Origin: Alloprevotella sp. oral taxon 473 str. F0040
GTDB lineage: Bacteria; Bacteroidota; Bacteroidia; Bacteroidales; Bacteroidaceae
Assembly (NCBI RefSeq): GCF_000318095.2
Contig: NZ_KB290717.1
Location: forward strand, 122,520 to 186,519
Length of the DNA: 64,000 nt
Reading direction: 5' to 3'
Shown: positions 60,554 to 64,000 of the stretch, in pieces
Position numbering within the stretch: the stretch's first letter is position 1
How the letters are laid out: the number at the start of each line of letters is the position of its first letter
Program-made: the position numbers and the translations under genes
Notes under the pieces: model-generated
Seen by the model: only the letters and a program-made list of their open reading frames with translations
Told to the model about the DNA's origin: nothing
Database searches by the model: none

Positions 60554-63445
60554 ATGAAGGTTTTTCTCTTTTTCCTTGGATTAATATTCTATTTTCCGGC
60601 TTTTTCGCAAAAGGATTCTCTCAAAGTGTTTGGCCATATTGCAGACGCTTTCACTGGTGCAATTATTGAAGATGGCACCATCGATGTACTGTCTCCCGAT
60701 TCGACTGTGCTCTTTTCTGGAGAATGGGTGTACAATATCGATGATGACGTGCGAACGGCTTCGCTCTATTATTGTAAAATTCCCCAAGAAGGCAACTACA
60801 TTCTTCGTCTTCAGCACCCCAATTATTTCCCGCTCTACTTACCCATTGCCGTAAAGCTGGGCGGGCGCAACAATGGTGTTGTAAGCATTCCTCAAAAAGC
60901 CCTTATGCGCAAGCGTCCCAAGGAGCAAAAGCTGGGAGAGGCCGTGGTGAGGGCAACGAAGATAAAAATGGTGATGAAAGGCGACACCCTCGTTTACAAC
61001 GCCGACGCCTTCCAACTTTCGCAAGGCTCGATGCTCGATGCGCTGATCGAGCAACTGCCGGGGGCGCAACTCAATGTGAGCGGCGTAATCACGGTGAACG
61101 GCAAGCGGGTGAGCAGTCTGCTGGTCAATGGTAGGGACTTCTTTCGCGGCGACCCCAAAATTGCGTTGGAAAACCTTCCTGCCTACATGGTCAACAAAGT
61201 CAAGGTCTACGAGCAACAAAGCGACTTTGAGGAGATGACGGGGCTGAAGGAAATGGAGCGGCCGCTGGTGATGGACGTCAATCTCAAACGGCAATATTCC
61301 ATCGGCTGGATTGCCAATGCAGAGGCAGCACGCGGCACGAAAGACAAGTACTTGGCGCGATTGTTTGCGCTGCGATTTTCGGACTTGGCGCGCTTAGCGA
61401 TTTTCGGCAATCTCAACAACACCAACGACACGCGACGCCCGGGAGCAAAGGGCGAGTGGTCGCCGTCCTATCTGCCTCAGGGCTTGCAAACTAGCCAAAC
61501 AGCTGGAGCGGAATACAACTACGAAAATCACCCCAAGACGTTTGAATGGACGAGCAATGTGGACGTGACACACACCGACAACTACACGCTCACCACCCAC
61601 AACCATGAGAGTTTTCTACCCACTCAGCGCTCCTTCTCGCTCAGTCGTTTGGAAGCAAACAACCACACGACGTGGTTCAACACGAGCCATCGATTTTCTC
61701 TGAAAAAAGCGGTGCGACAATCTGGGCAAATCAGTTTCAACTACGACAAAAATACCAACGACGCCACGCAACGTGCCGGCGAGGTGGGCGTCAATCCGTT
61801 TGAGCTGGTGCCCAACGGAGAGGTGCTTGACGAGCTGTTTCGCCCGGGTAACACGCGTCTGCAGCAGCTGGCACGCAACCGCCGCTATTCGCTGATGCGC
61901 GGCAATGGTGAGAATTGGCGCTTGAGTGCTCCCTATCAATTACGTTGGCGTCCCTTTGAACAGTTCGGGGTGAACGACTTCTTCTCTTTTGATTTCTCCG
62001 GAGTTTACGACCGACATCGTGCTCAGACATTCGACCACTACCGTTTGGAGTATCTCGGTGTGGGAAATGGAACTAACGACTTCCGCAACCACTATCGCAA
62101 CGCTCCCTCCCATCATTGCAATTTCAATACGGAAGCATCTTATTTCATGCCCCTTGGCACGTTTTGGCCGACCTTGAGCTACAAATATTCGCAAGACTAT
62201 CGTGATGCCAACACCAACTTCTACCGCCTCGACCGGCTTGCGGGATGGGGTGCCGACACCAACTTTGCCCTAGGCATGCTCCCCTCGGCAACGGCAGACA
62301 TGATGCAGGCATTCGACGCGCCCAACAGCGGACAATCGCGTTTATGGCAACGGCATCATCAGGTGAGCCTGCGCATGGAATACCGCACGAAGCATCAAAA
62401 CCGCACCACGATAGTCCTCCAACTTCCGTTGCGTTGGGAACTGGATCATCTGTTGTTCGATAAAGTTGGGCAGCACTTCGACCGAAATCGAACGCAGGCG
62501 TTGTTTTCTCCGCAAGTCTATCTTCATCAACAGTTTCAGAAAGGAGAGACCAGCCACGTATTTACCTTCAACTACTCGCTGTCACGCGCAATGCCCGACT
62601 TTATCTATGCCCTCGAATTGGAGGATAGTGCCAATCCGCTCTACATCCAAAGGGGAAATGCCCACTTGGTGCCAAGCACTACGCAAAACCTTTCATTCAC
62701 AATGTTTACGCTGAAAAAGCACAGGAAACTCTACAACCTGAATGTATCCTATCAACGTACTTCTAACGCGCTAGCCTCAGAACGCACCTATAATCCTGCC
62801 ACGGGAGGCTATATGACGCGCCCGGTCAATGTAAACGGCAACTGGCGCACCGACGGCACTTTCAGTACCAATGGATAGTTTGGTGCGAACAAAGCTTTCG
62901 ATTGGAGCAACCAGGCCTCTTTCTCTTACGACCATAATGTCGATATGGCCAACGTGGTCGGCAGCACCACACATGAGTTGAGCACCATCGGCAGTCTTTA
63001 TCTCCGTGAACGACTTTCGGTCAACTATTCGCAACGAGGTTGGCACTTGGGAGCAAAAGTGCAAGGCAGTTACAATCATATTACTGGCCGACGCAGTGAC
63101 TTCAAGGAGATTAGCGCGTGGGACTACAGTTACGGACTGACTGCACGCCTCCCCCTGCCGGGCAAGGTGGGGTTGAACACGGATTTCACCGTATTCAGTC
63201 GGCGAGGCTACACCGACACGCAGCTCAACACCAACCACCTCATTTGGAACCTTCGCCTCGAGCGCAGCATTCTGCACGGAAATCTGACCTTTGCTCTCGA
63301 TGGCTTCGACCTGCTGCATGAACTTTCCAACGTGACACGCACGGTCAATGCGCAAGGCCGCACCGAAATCTACCACAACGTCATCCCTTCCTACTTCATG
63401 TTGCACGCCATCTATAAATTCAACCTGTCACCTAAAACACGATAA
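60554..63445 (+). pseudogene. outer-membrane beta-barrel protein, TonB-receptor-like, interrupted by an amber stop
   Basis: Signal peptide MKVFLFFLGLIFYFPAFSQ, an N-terminal region typical of the large OMP_b-brl_3 group (GDTLVYNADAFQLSQGS, PGAQLNVSGVITVNGKRV, NGRDFFRGDPKIALENLP) and a long barrel. At 62876-62878 TAG interrupts the frame (after NG), and the same frame continues to a natural end with a stop at 63443-63445 and 963 codons in all; the last 189 codons would be lost. The gene is clearly GC-richer than the core and uses GCG, CTG and CGC freely, so it was probably acquired. Only 75 bases separate it from the IS30 right end, so its natural promoter may have been lost. Confidence 0.85.
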
Positions 63446-63446
63446 A

Positions 63447-63667
63447 ATGAAGACAAGCAGATACAATCTCTACTTACAAGATTCAACAGGCATGGTTATA
63501 TATAATGCTAAGTCTGATGAAATTGTAGCACTCACCCCTGAACTTGCAGACATTTTAGAATAGAAAAATGTGATTATCAAGTGTTGCAGACCTTGCACCC
63601 TGAATTATGTTCTTGTCTACCCCAATTCGAGATAAACAAGAATTCCTTATCTCGAATTAGGGTATAG
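63447..63667 (+). pseudogene. truncated N-terminus of a radical SAM/SPASM peptide-maturase-like protein
   Basis: Starts at ATG 63447, one base after the barrel stop. Frame 1 gives 38 residues, MKTSRYNLYLQDSTGMVIYN then ALTPELADILE and a stop; the SRYN...YN..SD...AL.P pattern is the usual start of SPASM-type RiPP maturases. After the stop a shift of frame continues plausibly (LQTLHPELCSCLPQFEIN) until 63667. The catalytic CxxxCxxC part is absent. The assignment is from pattern recall and the remnant is short. Confidence 0.5.
63618..63664. repeat. 18-bp inverted repeat with 11-base loop
   Basis: TACCCCAATTCGAGATAA (63618-63635) pairs with TTATCTCGAATTAGGGTA (63647-63664) with one mismatch. No T-run follows, so not a standard terminator; it is at the junction between the maturase fragment and the transposase remnant and may be a mobile-element end or a recombination scar. 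Confidence 0.75.
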
Positions 63668-63856
63668 AGGAAAAGGTCACTAATCGAGATGGTGAGCGGT
63701 GAACCGAAGAGTATAGTTCAGATGGAACATACTAGACATAGAAGTATAGAAGGCCTTGCAATGAATCTTATGGCGGTAATTGCAGCTTATAGTTTTCTGT
63801 CTAAGAAACCCGTGCTAAATATAGAATTCATTCAGAGAGATAGAGGAATTGCTTAG
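63668..63856 (+). pseudogene. C-terminal remnant of a transposase (IS982-like)
   Basis: Frame with QMEHTRHRSIEGLAMNLMAV and AYSFLSKKPVLNIEF, ending in TAG at 63854-63856. EHTRHRS followed by a hydrophobic segment and KKPxLN is the C-terminal pattern I associate with IS982-type transposases in Bacteroidetes. No start and no catalytic Asp residues are visible; it is only the tail of the gene. Confidence 0.55.
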
Positions 63857-64000
63857 ACCGAATTCAGGTAGAATTTGTACCTTCTAACGATACCGCTCCA
63901 ATGTGGTCAAGAGAGTTTAAACCAAAGTTATAGCACAGGAACCATCAATATTATTTTAAGTATAATCATATGTTACTTACCGAATTACCTACATATCTCT
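63857..64000. other. window edge
   Basis: An ATG at 63970 opens a frame (MLLTELPTYL) that runs off the window; this may be the next gene, but there is too little to tell. Confidence 0.3.

Overview
This window looks like the chromosome of a member of the Bacteroidales; genus and species cannot be fixed from sequence alone. Evidence: many genes have the Bacteroidetes promoter form (TTTG or TTG, about 19-21 bases, then TAnnTTTG); ribosome sites are A-rich rather than Shine-Dalgarno; and the gene content is typical of the group (a complete menaquinone branch except menH, zinc-free type B L31, short type 3 ProRS, TonB receptors with a carboxypeptidase-like N-domain, DUF1599/DoxX/TpiA/SPOR/FolE neighbourhood, DAHP synthase-chorismate mutase fusion, IS30 and IS982-like remnants). 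Most of the window is ordinary core genome of moderate GC.

Layout. 0-3.4 kb (+): edge of a tRNA (probably Asp), then sdaA, panB and a secreted GH25 lysozyme. 3.6-15 kb (-): rpmE, then a long co-directional run, read from a promoter near 15.15 kb: polyprenyl-phosphate glycosyltransferase, two envelope proteins, apbE, a Crp-type regulator, mazG, and menF-menD-menB-menCE, where MenC and MenE are one protein. 15.4-23.9 kb (-): clpC, then a 1323-residue GT2/DUF4922/SpoIID fusion overlapping an AmpG-like transporter gene and a DUF4199 membrane protein gene. 24.1-27.2 kb (+): rpsF-rpsR-rplI, then truA and an EamA permease. 27.3-32.2 kb (-): rsmE, an AmgK-like kinase, a RapZ C-domain protein and a TonB receptor. 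32.3-42.6 kb (+): hpt, adk, obgE, pgeF, proS, DUF1599, a DoxX protein fused in frame to triosephosphate isomerase, SPOR, folE, PepSY. 42.6-56.6 kb (mostly -): nth, ribE, a tRNA-Val gene on +, fba, trxA, a Kelch/sodium-symporter fusion, a secreted Tyr/Asn/Arg-rich protein, recG, nspC, thrS, a GlsB-type membrane protein. 56.6-58.05 kb has no recognisable gene but does have a good promoter and a perfect terminator hairpin. 58.05-59.4 kb (-): DAHP synthase-chorismate mutase and the broken tail of an aminotransferase. 59.4-60.5 kb: an IS30 element. 60.5-64 kb: a GC-richer stretch with a broken outer-membrane barrel gene, a truncated radical-SAM maturase-like fragment and a transposase remnant.

The most interesting signals are (1) a 21-bp repeat that occurs as five in-frame heptad units inside the AmgK-like kinase gene and as degenerate, still 21-bp-phased, non-coding copies at two other loci; (2) two unusual gene fusions, DoxX-TpiA (with topology that would place the isomerase in the cytoplasm) and GT2-DUF4922-SpoIID; (3) the 59.2-64 kb junction, where an IS30 copy sits between a decayed aromatic amino-acid operon and a decaying, apparently foreign, barrel/maturase locus; and (4) a possible independent transcript in the 1.4-kb gene-free stretch. 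No CRISPR array, prophage or intact defence system was seen.
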